NCBI GenBank assembly: GCA_900769345.1 | Contig: CAAGGJ010000175.1 | Coordinates: 1 to 32,593, forward strand | Length of the DNA: 32,593 nucleotides | From: Bacteroidales bacterium | GTDB taxonomy: Bacteria > Bacteroidota > Bacteroidia > Bacteroidales > Muribaculaceae | Direction: 5' to 3' | Shown: positions 16,303 to 24,601 of the stretch, in pieces | Layout of the letters: each line of letters starts with the position of its first letter | Position numbering within the stretch: the first letter of the stretch is position 1 | Program-made: the position numbers and the translations under genes | The notes under the pieces: generated by a model | Databases searched by the model: none | What the model saw: only the letters and a program-made list of their open reading frames with translations | Told to the model about the DNA's origin: nothing

Positions 16303-18582
16303 ATGACAATCAAGAAAATTATGTTGGCAGCGGCAGCCGTGGCGATGACCTCGCTCGTGAGCTGCACACCTGCCGAACAGACGGCAGAAGCCGACCTTCT
16401 GCAGTATGTAGATCCGTTTATAGGAAGTGGATTTCACGGACACGTGTTTGTGGGAGCCAGTGTGCCATTCGGTATGGTGCAGTTAGGTCCCAACAATATC
16501 GATAAGGGCTGGGACTGGTGCTCGGGCTATCACTATAGCGACAGCATCTGCATAGGTTTCTCGCACACGCACCTCAATGGCACCGGTTGCGGCGATATGG
16601 GTGATGTGATGGTGATGCCTATGACCGAAATCAATGTGAAAAGAGGCACTCAAGACGACATCAGCGATGCCTATGCTTCGCTTTATCGCCACGAGACCGA
16701 AGAAGCACACCCCGACTACTACTCGGTGGTGCTCGATCGCTACGACATTAAGGCTGAACTCACAGCCACCGCTCGCGTGGGCTTGCATCGCTATACCTTC
16801 CCACAAGGAAAGCAGGCTCATATCCTCGTTAACCTAAAGGACGGTGTGGGCTCTATCGTTACCAATTCGTACATTCGTCAAATCGACGAATACACCATCG
16901 AAGGCTATCGCTACACTCGCGGATGGAGCCCGATGCGCAAGGTTTACTTCGTGCTTCAAGCCGACAAGCCTATTGCCGACCTCTCGCTCTACGACGACAC
17001 CGTGCAAGTGGCAGCCAAGACTCAGCTCAAGGCTCGCGCCGTGAAGGGCGTATTGAGCTTCGGCGAGCAGCAGCAAGTAATGGTGAAGGTGGCATTGTCG
17101 CCTGTAAGTTGCGAAAACGCTATGGCTAACCTCAAGGCAGAGATGAACGACTTCGACTTCGAACACGTGCGCAAGGCTTGCGCCGCACAGTGGAACGAAC
17201 GCCTCAACCGCATCGTGGTGGAAACCGACGATGAAGCAGCCAAGCGCGTGTTCTACACATCGAACTATCACACAATGGTAGCTCCAACGCTCTTTTGCGA
17301 CGTTAATGGTCAGTATCGTGGCATCAACGATATGATTTACACCGCTCCCGAAGGCTTCACCAACTACACCACACTATCTCTTTGGGACACTTATCGCACA
17401 CTCAACCCGCTGTTCACCCTCGTGAATGCCGAAATGGTGCCCGACATAGTGAACACCATGATTTCGATCTATCACCAAAACGATAAATTGCCGGTATGGG
17501 CATTGCAGAGCGGCGAAACCAACTGTATGCCGGGCTACAGCGCAGTGCCAATCATTGCCGATGCCTATCTCAAGGGCTTCGAAGGATTTGATGCCGAAGA
17601 AGCATTTGCCGCAATGAAGGCTACCACCGTCTATCCACAGCAAAAAGCTGTGCCATATGTAGTGGACCTCGGCTTTATACCATGCGATAAGGTGCACGAA
17701 GCTACTTCGATAGCAATGGAATATGCCGTCGACGACTGGGGTGTGGCTGCTATGGCTAAGAAGATGAAAAAGAACGAAGATGCCGAGCTCTACTCACGCC
17801 GTGCCATGTACTATAAGCAATATTTCGACAAGGATATCAAGTTTATACGTCCTAAGATGGAAGACGGCACCTGGCGCACTCCTTATGACCCTGCCAACAG
17901 TATACACATGACCGGCGACTTCTGCGAAGGCAACGGGTGGCAATACACCTTCTTCGCTCCTCACGATGTATACGGCTTGATAGAACTCTTCGGCGGCGAT
18001 GAAGAATTTATCGCCAAGCTCGATGCATTCTTTGTCAACAACGACAGCATGGGCGAGACCGCTTCGGCCGACATCACCGGTTTGATAGGACAATATGCTC
18101 ACGGCAACGAACCCAGCCACCACATCGCCTATATGTATGCCTACGCCGGACAGCAATGGAAGACAGCCGAAAAGGTGCGCTTCATTATGGACGAATTCTA
18201 CACCGACAAGCCCGACGGCGTGATAGGTAACGAAGACTGCGGACAGATGTCGGCATGGTATGTGCTCTCATCGATGGGTCTCTATCAAGAAAATCCTTCC
18301 GATGGTGTATTTGTGTTCGGTAGCCCGCGTTACGACAAGATGACCGTGAAGGTGCGTGGCAACAACACTCTCATCATCGAAGCCGAAAACAACAGCAAGG
18401 AAAACATCTATATCCAGGAAGTTTACTTCAATGGTCAGCCATACGCAAAGAGCTATATCACCTACGATGAACTCATAGCAGGCGGTACGCTCAAATTTGT
18501 GATGGGACCGAAGCCAAACAAGGACTTTGGCGCAGCCAAAGAAAATCGCCCACAGGCAGTGAATTCGATTATGGAATTTTAA
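16303..18582 (+). CDS. GH92 exo-alpha-mannosidase, lipoprotein (third copy)
   Basis: GH92 family alpha-mannosidase of 759 residues. The signal peptide MTIKKIMLAAAAVAMTSLVS ends at a lipobox cysteine (SLVSC), predicting a lipid anchor. The domain begins YVDPFIGSGFHGHVFVGA. The motifs CEGNGWQY, HGNEPSHH and GNEDCGQMSAWYV match the first GH92 of the unit closely, so these two are the nearer relatives, with the middle copy the outlier. The short 35-base gap to the previous gene has no hairpin, implying co-transcription. It is the last gene of the unit, closed by a terminator about 30 bases later. The C-terminus extends about 15 residues beyond the family core (ENRPQAVNSIMEF), which looks unstructured. 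Confidence 0.93.
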   Translation: MTIKKIMLAAAAVAMTSLVSCTPAEQTAEADLLQYVDPFIGSGFHGHVFVGASVPFGMVQLGPNNIDKGWDWCSGYHYSDSICIGFSHTHLNGTGCGDMGDVMVMPMTEINVKRGTQDDISDAYASLYRHETEEAHPDYYSVVLDRYDIKAELTATARVGLHRYTFPQGKQAHILVNLKDGVGSIVTNSYIRQIDEYTIEGYRYTRGWSPMRKVYFVLQADKPIADLSLYDDTVQVAAKTQLKARAVKGVLSFGEQQQVMVKVALSPVSCENAMANLKAEMNDFDFEHVRKACAAQWNERLNRIVVETDDEAAKRVFYTSNYHTMVAPTLFCDVNGQYRGINDMIYTAPEGFTNYTTLSLWDTYRTLNPLFTLVNAEMVPDIVNTMISIYHQNDKLPVWALQSGETNCMPGYSAVPIIADAYLKGFEGFDAEEAFAAMKATTVYPQQKAVPYVVDLGFIPCDKVHEATSIAMEYAVDDWGVAAMAKKMKKNEDAELYSRRAMYYKQYFDKDIKFIRPKMEDGTWRTPYDPANSIHMTGDFCEGNGWQYTFFAPHDVYGLIELFGGDEEFIAKLDAFFVNNDSMGETASADITGLIGQYAHGNEPSHHIAYMYAYAGQQWKTAEKVRFIMDEFYTDKPDGVIGNEDCGQMSAWYVLSSMGLYQENPSDGVFVFGSPRYDKMTVKVRGNNTLIIEAENNSKENIYIQEVYFNGQPYAKSYITYDELIAGGTLKFVMGPKPNKDFGAAKENRPQAVNSIMEF

Positions 18583-18614
18583 TCACATCAGCTCTCAAGA
18601 CACTGAAATATATT

Positions 18615-18659
18615 ATAGCGGTGAAGTTGAAGGCACAAGCCCGATAGCTTCACCGCTAT
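18615..18659 (+). terminator. Terminator of the GH92 unit
   Basis: ATAGCGGTGAAG (18615-18626) pairs perfectly with CTTCACCGCTAT (18648-18659) over 12 base pairs with a 21-base loop. The following bases are T-rich (TGTTATATTG) without a pure U-run. Confidence 0.65.
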
Positions 18660-18925
18660 TGTTATATTGTCTCGAAAATGCGCAGTTGCAACAATTATCT
18701 TCAGAACTAAATGTGCTGAACTCGTGAGAGAGTCAAGATAATAAGCTTCCCAAAAATAAGTGAAAGAATATTTCAGTAAAAAAATGATATACATGTATTT
18801 TTAGATTGCTTTGACGGATGTTTCGAATTTTGTGTGCTATTGTGGTTGTGGCATAAAACTAATGCGTAGCTTAGACTACATAAAGCCGAAATACGAGACT
18901 TGCGTATAATTGCCTTATTTTTTAT

Positions 18926-18933
18926 TAACTTTG
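18926..18933 (+). promoter_or_regulatory. Promoter -7 element of the nitroreductase gene
   Basis: TAACTTTG fits TAnnTTTG. A TTG lies 23 bases upstream, slightly wider than the 20 seen elsewhere. Its position rules out the GTG at 18935 as the start codon. Confidence 0.5.
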
Positions 18934-18970
18934 TGTGTTTTTAATATTAAGAGAATATATTTTTGGGGAA

Positions 18971-19480
18971 ATGAATTTTTTGGAACTATGTGAGTCTCGG
19001 TACTCGGTGCGGAAGTATAGTGCTGAGGCGGTGAGTGATGACGATTTGCGCTATGTGCTTGAGTGTGCGCGTATGGCTCAGAGTGCGGTGAATTTTCAGC
19101 CGTGGCGGTTTGTGGTTGTGCGTAGCGAGGAGGCAAAAGCCGATATTCGCCGATGCTACGACCGTGAATGGTTTGCTTCGGCGCCGCTCTATATAGTGGC
19201 ATTGCGCGATGTGACAGCCAACTGGGTGCGCAGCAGCGATGGTAAGCCGCATGGCGACATCGATGTGGCAATAGCTGTGGAGCACATCTGCTTGGCGGCG
19301 GCTGAACGTGGGCTTGGCACTTGCTGGGTGGCTAACTACGACACCGTGCTGCTCAATCAGCTCTTTGGCGATGCCAATCACGAGGCAGTGGCAATAGTGC
19401 CGATAGGGCATATTGCTGCCGATTGCCCTCATGCGCCCAAAAAGCGTAAAGAGATGAGCACCATAGTGAAAGAAATGTAA
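18971..19480 (+). CDS. Small nitroreductase-family FMN protein
   Basis: Flavin-dependent NAD(P)H oxidoreductase of the nitroreductase superfamily, 169 residues, soluble and cytoplasmic. ATG 18971 gives MNFLELCESRYSVRKYS, the typical N-terminus with the Arg-x-Ser-x-Arg FMN-phosphate contact (SRYSVRKYS). SAVNFQPWRFVVV and the later AVEHICLAAAERGLGTCWV are conserved family segments. A GTG 12 codons upstream is in frame but sits just after the -7 element. This is at the short end for the family. The natural substrate is unknown; related small members act in thiol, quinone or flavin chemistry. The cysteine in GTCWV and the final lysine-rich tail (APKKRKEMSTIVKEM) are normal for the group. It appears to be a single-gene unit. 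Confidence 0.85.
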   Translation: MNFLELCESRYSVRKYSAEAVSDDDLRYVLECARMAQSAVNFQPWRFVVVRSEEAKADIRRCYDREWFASAPLYIVALRDVTANWVRSSDGKPHGDIDVAIAVEHICLAAAERGLGTCWVANYDTVLLNQLFGDANHEAVAIVPIGHIAADCPHAPKKRKEMSTIVKEM

Positions 19481-19507
19481 ATACATCGTCGTCGATGGTG
19501 CAGACTA

Positions 19508-19538
19508 TTGACAAAGGACATTTTTTTCAGTACCTTTG
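19508..19538 (+). promoter_or_regulatory. Promoter of the mtaB unit
   Basis: TTG at 19508-19510 is followed after 20 bases by TACCTTTG at 19531-19538, an excellent Bacteroidales -33/-7 match. The start lies about 20 bases before the mtaB ATG. Confidence 0.7.
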
Positions 19539-19566
19539 CAGTCGAAATTTTTTCGAAGCATAAAAG

Positions 19567-20886
19567 ATGATAGACAACACCACATTTGCCACATATTCAG
19601 CCGAGTATCACACACTGGGTTGCAAACTCAACTTTGCCGAAACGAGCACCATAGGTCAACTTCTTGCCGAGCAAGGAGTGCGCCGAGCTCATGCCGGGGA
19701 GGTGCCTGATATATGTGTGGTTAATACTTGCAGCGTGACCGAAGAAGCCGATAAGAAGTGCCGCCAGCTCATACGCCGCCTGGTGCGCAAATATCCCGAT
19801 GCGCTCATGGTGGTTACCGGATGCTATGCTCAGCTAAAGGCCGAAGAGATAGCGCAAATAGAGGGCGTGGACATAGTGCTTGGCAGCGACCAAAAACTCG
19901 ATGTGGCGAGCTATGTGAAACGCTGGATGAGCGAACATGAGCCTTGCGTGGAGGTAACTCCGCTCAAGGATATACACAGGTTTTGCCCCTCGTGTTCACG
20001 AGGCGACCGCACCCGCTATTTCCTTAAGGTGCAAGATGGATGCGACTACTATTGCACCTATTGCACCATACCTCGAGCCCGCGGTCGCAGCCGTAGCGGC
20101 ACTATAGAGCAGCTGGTGGCTCAGGCGCGCCAAGTGGCTGAAGAGGGCGGTCGTGAGATAGTGATTACAGGTGTGAATATAGGCGATTTTGGCAAAAACA
20201 CCGGCGAGAAGTTTATCGACCTCATCAAAGCACTCGATGCTGTGCAAGGCATAGAGCGTTACCGCATTTCGTCGCTCGAACCCGACCTACTCACCGACGA
20301 GGTGATAGAATTTGTGGCAAAGTCGCGAGCATTTATGCCGCATTTCCATATTCCGCTGCAAGCCGGCAGCGACGAAGTGCTTGCACTGATGCATCGCCAC
20401 TACGACACTGCACTTTTTGCCCACAAAGTGGAGAAAATAAAGCAAGTGATGCCTTACGCATTCATCGGCGTGGATGTGATAGCCGGAGCACGAGGCGAAA
20501 CCGATGAACTTTTTGAGAAGTCCTATCGATTTATCGAGAGCCTTGATGTGACCCGCTTGCATGTGTTCCCCTACAGCGAGCGCCCCGACACGTTGGCATT
20601 GCGCATAGAGCATGTGGTGGACCAGCGAGAGAAAAGTCGCCGCACCAATCGACTTATTGCATTGAGCGAAAAGAAGTTGCGGGCGTTTGCCGAGCAATTT
20701 GCAGGCACCGAGCGCCCCGTGCTCTATGAGCAACCTCGCGAAGGGCTGCCCATGAACGGATTTACCGACAATTACTTGCGAGTGGAAGCCCCGTTCAATC
20801 CCAGGTGCATCAATAATGTGGTGAACACATCGCTTGGAACGATAATCGACGACGACTGCACACTCAGTGCCGAACCGAAGCTTTAA
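19567..20886 (+). CDS. mtaB: tRNA t6A37 methylthiotransferase MtaB
   Basis: Radical-SAM methylthiotransferase that converts t6A37 to ms2t6A37 in tRNAs reading ANN codons. The protein has 439 residues. The N-terminal UPF0004 domain has its cysteines in HTLGCKLNFAE, VNTCSVTEEA and VTGCYAQ. The radical-SAM motif DGCDYYCTYC places its cysteines at 159, 163 and 166, followed by PRARGRSRS. A C-terminal TRAM-like segment ends the protein. The LGCKLN and NTCSVTE variants separate MtaB from MiaB and RimO. It leads a unit with a lipid A-type acyltransferase 17 bases downstream and then a GT2 glycosyltransferase. That pairing with envelope genes probably reflects shared growth-linked transcription more than a shared pathway. 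Confidence 0.93.
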   Translation: MIDNTTFATYSAEYHTLGCKLNFAETSTIGQLLAEQGVRRAHAGEVPDICVVNTCSVTEEADKKCRQLIRRLVRKYPDALMVVTGCYAQLKAEEIAQIEGVDIVLGSDQKLDVASYVKRWMSEHEPCVEVTPLKDIHRFCPSCSRGDRTRYFLKVQDGCDYYCTYCTIPRARGRSRSGTIEQLVAQARQVAEEGGREIVITGVNIGDFGKNTGEKFIDLIKALDAVQGIERYRISSLEPDLLTDEVIEFVAKSRAFMPHFHIPLQAGSDEVLALMHRHYDTALFAHKVEKIKQVMPYAFIGVDVIAGARGETDELFEKSYRFIESLDVTRLHVFPYSERPDTLALRIEHVVDQREKSRRTNRLIALSEKKLRAFAEQFAGTERPVLYEQPREGLPMNGFTDNYLRVEAPFNPRCINNVVNTSLGTIIDDDCTLSAEPKL

Positions 20887-20903
20887 TCAATACCACGGCT
20901 GCA

Positions 20904-21827
20904 ATGAATAGCACGTTAGAAAAAATATTATATAGTCCACTCGATGCGTTGTTTCACCTGATGGCGCTTATGCCACTGCGTGTGCTCTATGTGCTGAGCG
21001 ATGTGCTCTATTTTGTGCTCTATGTGGTGGTGGGCTATCGCCGCAAAGTGGTGCGCAAAAATCTTGCAGAGAGTTTTCCCGATAAGAGTGCACACGAATT
21101 GGCGCAGATAGAACGACGATTTTACCATCATCTTGCCGACTATTTTGTGGAGACCATCAAGCTGCTGCATATAAGCGACGATGAGATGCGCCGACGATGC
21201 CGATTCGAAGGCGTGGAGCTGATAGACCGCACATTCGACCAAGGCCGCTCGATACTGATATACGTCTCGCACTACGGCAACTGGGAGTGGATACCATCGG
21301 TAACCTTGTGGTCGCGCCACGAGGCGGGCAAAGATGCAGTTTTTGCACAAGTTTATCGCCCGTTGAAGAACAAATGGTTCGATAATTTGTTTTTACGAAT
21401 AAGGAGCCGATTCCACTCGGTGTGTTTTGCCAAGAATACGGTGCTTCGCGATCTTGTGAAGGCGCGTGCGGCAGGTAAGCCCATCATCACGGGCTTTATC
21501 AGCGACCAGCATCCCAATCGCAACGATGAGGGGCATGTAATACGCTTCTTGAACCACGACACAGCCATGATAACCGGCGCCGAAGTGATAGCGCGCAAGT
21601 TGAACTATGTGACGCTCTACTTCGATCTCGAGAAATTAAGCCGCGGCTACTATAAATGCACGGTGCGCGAAATCAGCCAAGATGCATCGCAGTTGCCTAT
21701 GGGTGCGCTTACCGATGATTACGCACGTCGACTTGAGCATCGCATTATGGAGAGTCCGGCTTACTGGCTCTGGACCCACAACAGGTGGAAAAATAAGGTG
21801 ACCCTAAACAAAGTAGAGAATCGATAA
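20904..21827 (+). CDS. Lipid A biosynthesis acyltransferase family protein (LpxL/HtrB-like)
   Basis: Inner-membrane acyltransferase of 307 residues that likely adds a secondary acyl chain to the lipid A precursor. A hydrophobic N-terminal segment (about 15-45) anchors it. The catalytic HX4E motif is HYGNWE at residues 123-128. Further conserved features are RPLKNKWFDNLFLRIRSR (about 150-168), GFISDQHPN (about 197-205) and the closing AYWLWTHNRWKN. Bacteroidales usually carry one such secondary acyltransferase, consistent with penta-acylated lipid A. It follows mtaB by 17 bases and precedes a GT2 gene by 24, so all three are likely on one message. Confidence 0.88.
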   Translation: MNSTLEKILYSPLDALFHLMALMPLRVLYVLSDVLYFVLYVVVGYRRKVVRKNLAESFPDKSAHELAQIERRFYHHLADYFVETIKLLHISDDEMRRRCRFEGVELIDRTFDQGRSILIYVSHYGNWEWIPSVTLWSRHEAGKDAVFAQVYRPLKNKWFDNLFLRIRSRFHSVCFAKNTVLRDLVKARAAGKPIITGFISDQHPNRNDEGHVIRFLNHDTAMITGAEVIARKLNYVTLYFDLEKLSRGYYKCTVREISQDASQLPMGALTDDYARRLEHRIMESPAYWLWTHNRWKNKVTLNKVENR

Positions 21828-21851
21828 AACAACTAACGAGAAGAGTGAGTT

Positions 21852-22871
21852 ATGAGTGACAATGAGAAGAAAGTGGCGGTAATAATCTTGAATTGGAATG
21901 GAGCATCGCTGCTTCGCCGTTATTTGCCATCGGTGGTGGAGAACACCAATCCCGAAATAGCCGATGTGATAGTGGCGGATAATGGTAGTAGCGACGAGTC
22001 GCTAACACTGCTTAATGTGCAGTTCCCCAAGGTGAAAACCGTGTTGATGAAGGAGAATTATGGCTTTGCCGAGGGGTATAATCGTGCGGTGAAAGCCACC
22101 GGATATAAATATACCATACTGCTCAACAGCGATGTGCGAGTGCCCAAGGGTTGGGTAGAACCGCTGCTCGACTATATGGAGGCTCACCCCGAGGTGGGAG
22201 CTTGTCAGCCCAAACTGCTCAAGGACTACGAAGGCGAGCAGCCACTCTTCGAGTATGCCGGTGCGGCAGGCGGCTTTCTCGACTGTCACGGCTATCCCTA
22301 TTGCCGAGGCCGCATATTCGACTCGGTGGAGCCCGACAACGGTCAATACGACGGCGGCGAACCCATCGACATCTTTTGGGCCACAGGTGCTGCACTAATG
22401 GTGCGCAGCGAGGTGTATCTGCAAGCCGGAGGCCTCGATAGCCACTTCTTTGCTCACATGGAGGAGATAGACCTCTGCTGGCGTATTCACTTATTGGGAT
22501 ATAAAATAAAGGCTGTGATGAGTAGCCGCGCCTATCATTTGGGCGGTGGCAGTCTGCCGGCAAGCAATCCTCGCAAGACATATCTCAACTTCCGCAACAA
22601 TTTGTTTCTACTCTATAAGAATCTGCCGCTCAAGGAAGGCAAACGATTGCTCTTTGTGCGACGTCTTTATGACACACTGTCGTTCTTCCTCTTTGTAGCC
22701 ACCTTTAAGTGGGGCAGTGCCAAGGCTGTGATACATGCACATAACGATTTTCGCACTATGCGACACCGCTACGATGGCATACAGCCCGAGGTGAATCTGC
22801 TGACTACTATGCCCGGCACCGACCGAAATATCGTTATCGATTACTTTTTGCTCGGCAAGCGAAAATTTTGA
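21852..22871 (+). CDS. GT2 family glycosyltransferase
   Basis: Inverting GT-A fold sugar transferase of 339 residues, of the rhamnosyltransferase-like GT2 branch. It starts KKVAVIILNWNG with DVIVADNGSSDES for the nucleotide pocket. A DxD-type metal site lies in LLNSDVRVP near residue 92. The acceptor-side signature is FWATGAALMVRSEVY, then FFAHMEEIDLCWRI with the likely catalytic acids. A hydrophobic C-terminal stretch (about 265-285) may attach it to the membrane. It lies in the mtaB / acyltransferase unit, so a part in LPS or capsule synthesis is likely. Donor and acceptor cannot be told from the sequence. Confidence 0.88.
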   Translation: MSDNEKKVAVIILNWNGASLLRRYLPSVVENTNPEIADVIVADNGSSDESLTLLNVQFPKVKTVLMKENYGFAEGYNRAVKATGYKYTILLNSDVRVPKGWVEPLLDYMEAHPEVGACQPKLLKDYEGEQPLFEYAGAAGGFLDCHGYPYCRGRIFDSVEPDNGQYDGGEPIDIFWATGAALMVRSEVYLQAGGLDSHFFAHMEEIDLCWRIHLLGYKIKAVMSSRAYHLGGGSLPASNPRKTYLNFRNNLFLLYKNLPLKEGKRLLFVRRLYDTLSFFLFVATFKWGSAKAVIHAHNDFRTMRHRYDGIQPEVNLLTTMPGTDRNIVIDYFLLGKRKF

Positions 22872-22984
22872 TGCAATCGCTGCTCTGCTGCATGACGGAG
22901 AGGTGAAAGTTGGCGATACAATGGAAAAAATTGCGCCGAAGAGCACTTTTTTGCACTATGAAATGTGAATAAATCAAAAAAGTA

Positions 22985-23015
22985 TTGACATCGGCTTTTC
23001 GGTGTTGTAATTTTG
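22985..23015 (+). promoter_or_regulatory. Promoter of the ftsX unit
   Basis: TTG at 22985-22987 and TAATTTTG at 23008-23015, spaced by 20 bases, match the Bacteroidales consensus. It implies a leader of about 110 bases before ftsX. Confidence 0.65.
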
Positions 23016-23130
23016 CACCGAATTTGCCGATTATGCGCCTGACTGAAAGGATGATGCACATATCCGTGCCTCAATGCGCGCAAAAGGAAGGCGAAAAATA
23101 TTGTTGACGTTAATCAATAGGTAAAGATAA

Positions 23131-24009
23131 ATGGCAAAGCCGAATAAAAAATCGAGAATAGCATTCTTTCATTCCGATGCTACCACAGTAATGAGCGTGG
23201 CATTGGTGCTGCTGTTGCTTGGCATCGTGGCATTTTTGGGCTTGGCTGCCAAACAAGTGACCAATAATCTGAAAGAGAACATAGGATTTGATGTGGTGGT
23301 GAAGGAAACCGCTACCGAAGCCGATGTGAACCAACTGAAGCAGATGTGGAACAATGCTGCCTATATGAGCAGTGTGAAATATATCTCGCGCGAGGACGCT
23401 CTGAAAGAGTGGGAGCGTGAAACCGGTGAAGACCTGATGGAAGTGCTCGGAGTGAATCCGCTGAGCGCCGAATTTGAGGTGAAAGTGAAGGCTGAGTATG
23501 CCAATACCGATAGCCTGAACAAGATAGAATATCAGCTGAAGCAAATTCCCGCCATCGACTCGGTGCAGATGCACAAGGACGTGGTGGATACCATCAACAA
23601 CAATATCAAAAATGTGGCGCTGATACTTATTGCCGTGGCTGCGGTGCTGCTGATAATATCGGTGGCGCTTATCAACAATACAGTGCGACTCACCGTATAT
23701 TCACGTCGATTCTTGATACACACCATGAAGTTGGTGGGAGCCAAACCGAGTTTCATACGCAAGCCTATAGTGGTGTCGAATGCCGTTAACGGCATGATAG
23801 CATCGGTGATAGCTATGGCGCTGCTCTCGGCTGTGCTCTATTATTTGATAGAGTTTGAGGCAGGTTGGGGTAGTCTTATCAGCCTTACCGATGTGGTTAT
23901 GGTGTACGGCTTGCTGCTTGCTGTGGGAGGAGTGATATGTGCTTTGGCAGCTGCTTTTGCAGCCAATCGCTTTATCGCCCTCGACTACGACGAACTCTTC
24001 ACCAAATAA
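23131..24009 (+). CDS. ftsX: Cell division protein FtsX
   Basis: Inner-membrane subunit of the FtsEX complex, which passes ATP-driven signals to periplasmic cell-wall hydrolases at division. The 292 residues show the FtsX topology: cytoplasmic start, TM1 (about 20-42), a periplasmic domain (about 43-165) with YISREDALKEWE, a feature of FtsX periplasmic domains, then TM2 (about 168-190), TM3 (about 218-243) and TM4 (about 258-282). The TM2-TM3 region contains INNTVRLTVYSRRFLIHTMK and LVGAKPSFIRKP, the family signature. ftsE is not adjacent. It is first in a unit with DUF3098, uppP, truB and queA, an order common in Bacteroidetes. Confidence 0.93.
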   Translation: MAKPNKKSRIAFFHSDATTVMSVALVLLLLGIVAFLGLAAKQVTNNLKENIGFDVVVKETATEADVNQLKQMWNNAAYMSSVKYISREDALKEWERETGEDLMEVLGVNPLSAEFEVKVKAEYANTDSLNKIEYQLKQIPAIDSVQMHKDVVDTINNNIKNVALILIAVAAVLLIISVALINNTVRLTVYSRRFLIHTMKLVGAKPSFIRKPIVVSNAVNGMIASVIAMALLSAVLYYLIEFEAGWGSLISLTDVVMVYGLLLAVGGVICALAAAFAANRFIALDYDELFTK

Positions 24010-24111
24010 TGCCTCTAAAGGTGCAATATTAAGCTCCGCGGGTAGTGTGTGAAAGTCCTGACGTAAAGTACAAAAGATTTTATTTTAACCGAAAATTATT
24101 ATTAAAAAAAT

Positions 24112-24417
24112 ATGGCAAAAAACAATCAAGTAGACTTCAAAAAATTGTCGAAAAAAGTTGCGGAAGCTACTGCAAATAACGAAGAAAAGATAAAGTACAG
24201 CAATTTCCCGCTCACACGCATCAATTTCATCTTGATGGCAGTGTGTGGAGCAATGATTGTGATAGGTTTCCTGTTGATGCTTGGCGGCAGCAACGAGATA
24301 GAACAATTCAATGCCGAGATGTTTAGTACACGCCGCATAGTGGTGGGACCCACCATCTCGTTTTTAGGTTTCTTGGGAATGGCTTTTGCCATTATCTTTA
24401 AGAAAAAAGAAAAGTAG
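24112..24417 (+). CDS. DUF3098 membrane protein
   Basis: A 101-residue membrane protein of unknown function. A charged N-terminal part (about 1-35) is followed by two transmembrane segments (about 38-60 and 74-94) and a lysine-rich tail (FKKKEK). The middle segment reads FPLTRINFILMAVCGAMI, and the loop includes STRRIVVGPTISFLGF, both typical of DUF3098. In Bacteroidetes this family is regularly placed right after ftsX, so a part in division or envelope work is inferred. It lies 102 bases after ftsX and before a GC-rich structured spacer. Confidence 0.85.
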   Translation: MAKNNQVDFKKLSKKVAEATANNEEKIKYSNFPLTRINFILMAVCGAMIVIGFLLMLGGSNEIEQFNAEMFSTRRIVVGPTISFLGFLGMAFAIIFKKKEK

Positions 24418-24425
24418 CAGTCGCT

Positions 24426-24507
24426 CCATAGCGCGCCGAGCGATTGAATCGTGAAGGCAGCGAGCGCCTCGGCGAGCATTATTGACATGCGCCAAGTGGC
24501 GCTATGG
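24426..24507. repeat. GC-rich nested inverted repeats between DUF3098 gene and uppP
   Basis: CCATAGCGC (24426-24434) pairs with GCGCTATGG (24499-24507). Inside it CGCCGAG (24434-24440) pairs with CTCGGCG (24468-24474), and GCGCCA-AG-TGGCGC forms a local hairpin near 24489-24502. The arms are perfect and the composition differs from the AT-rich spacers around it. It could be an RNA element controlling uppP-truB-queA, or a small palindromic repeat. Confidence 0.4.
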
Positions 24508-24601
24508 CGTGCCACAGCTCCACGCCCGTAGCATAGCTGCGAATAGTAAAGATAATGATTATTTACACATATTTGATTATTTAGTAGGGAAACAAACAAT
24601 T

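Larger units (their letters stand above)
18583..18970. other. Intergenic region between GH92 unit and nitroreductase
   Basis: Holds the terminator of the GH92 unit at 18615-18659 and the -7 element of the nitroreductase at 18926-18933. A 68-codon minus-strand frame (18588-18794) covers the terminator stem and is not supported. Nothing else is recognised. Confidence 0.6.

Noticed and set aside
18588..18794. 68-codon minus-strand frame after the GH92 unit
   Set aside because: It contains both arms of the GH92 terminator and has no protein-like features.
24482..24601. TTG start for uppP
   Set aside because: The extra 40 residues come from the GC-rich palindromic spacer, and UppP proteins begin directly with the first membrane helix.
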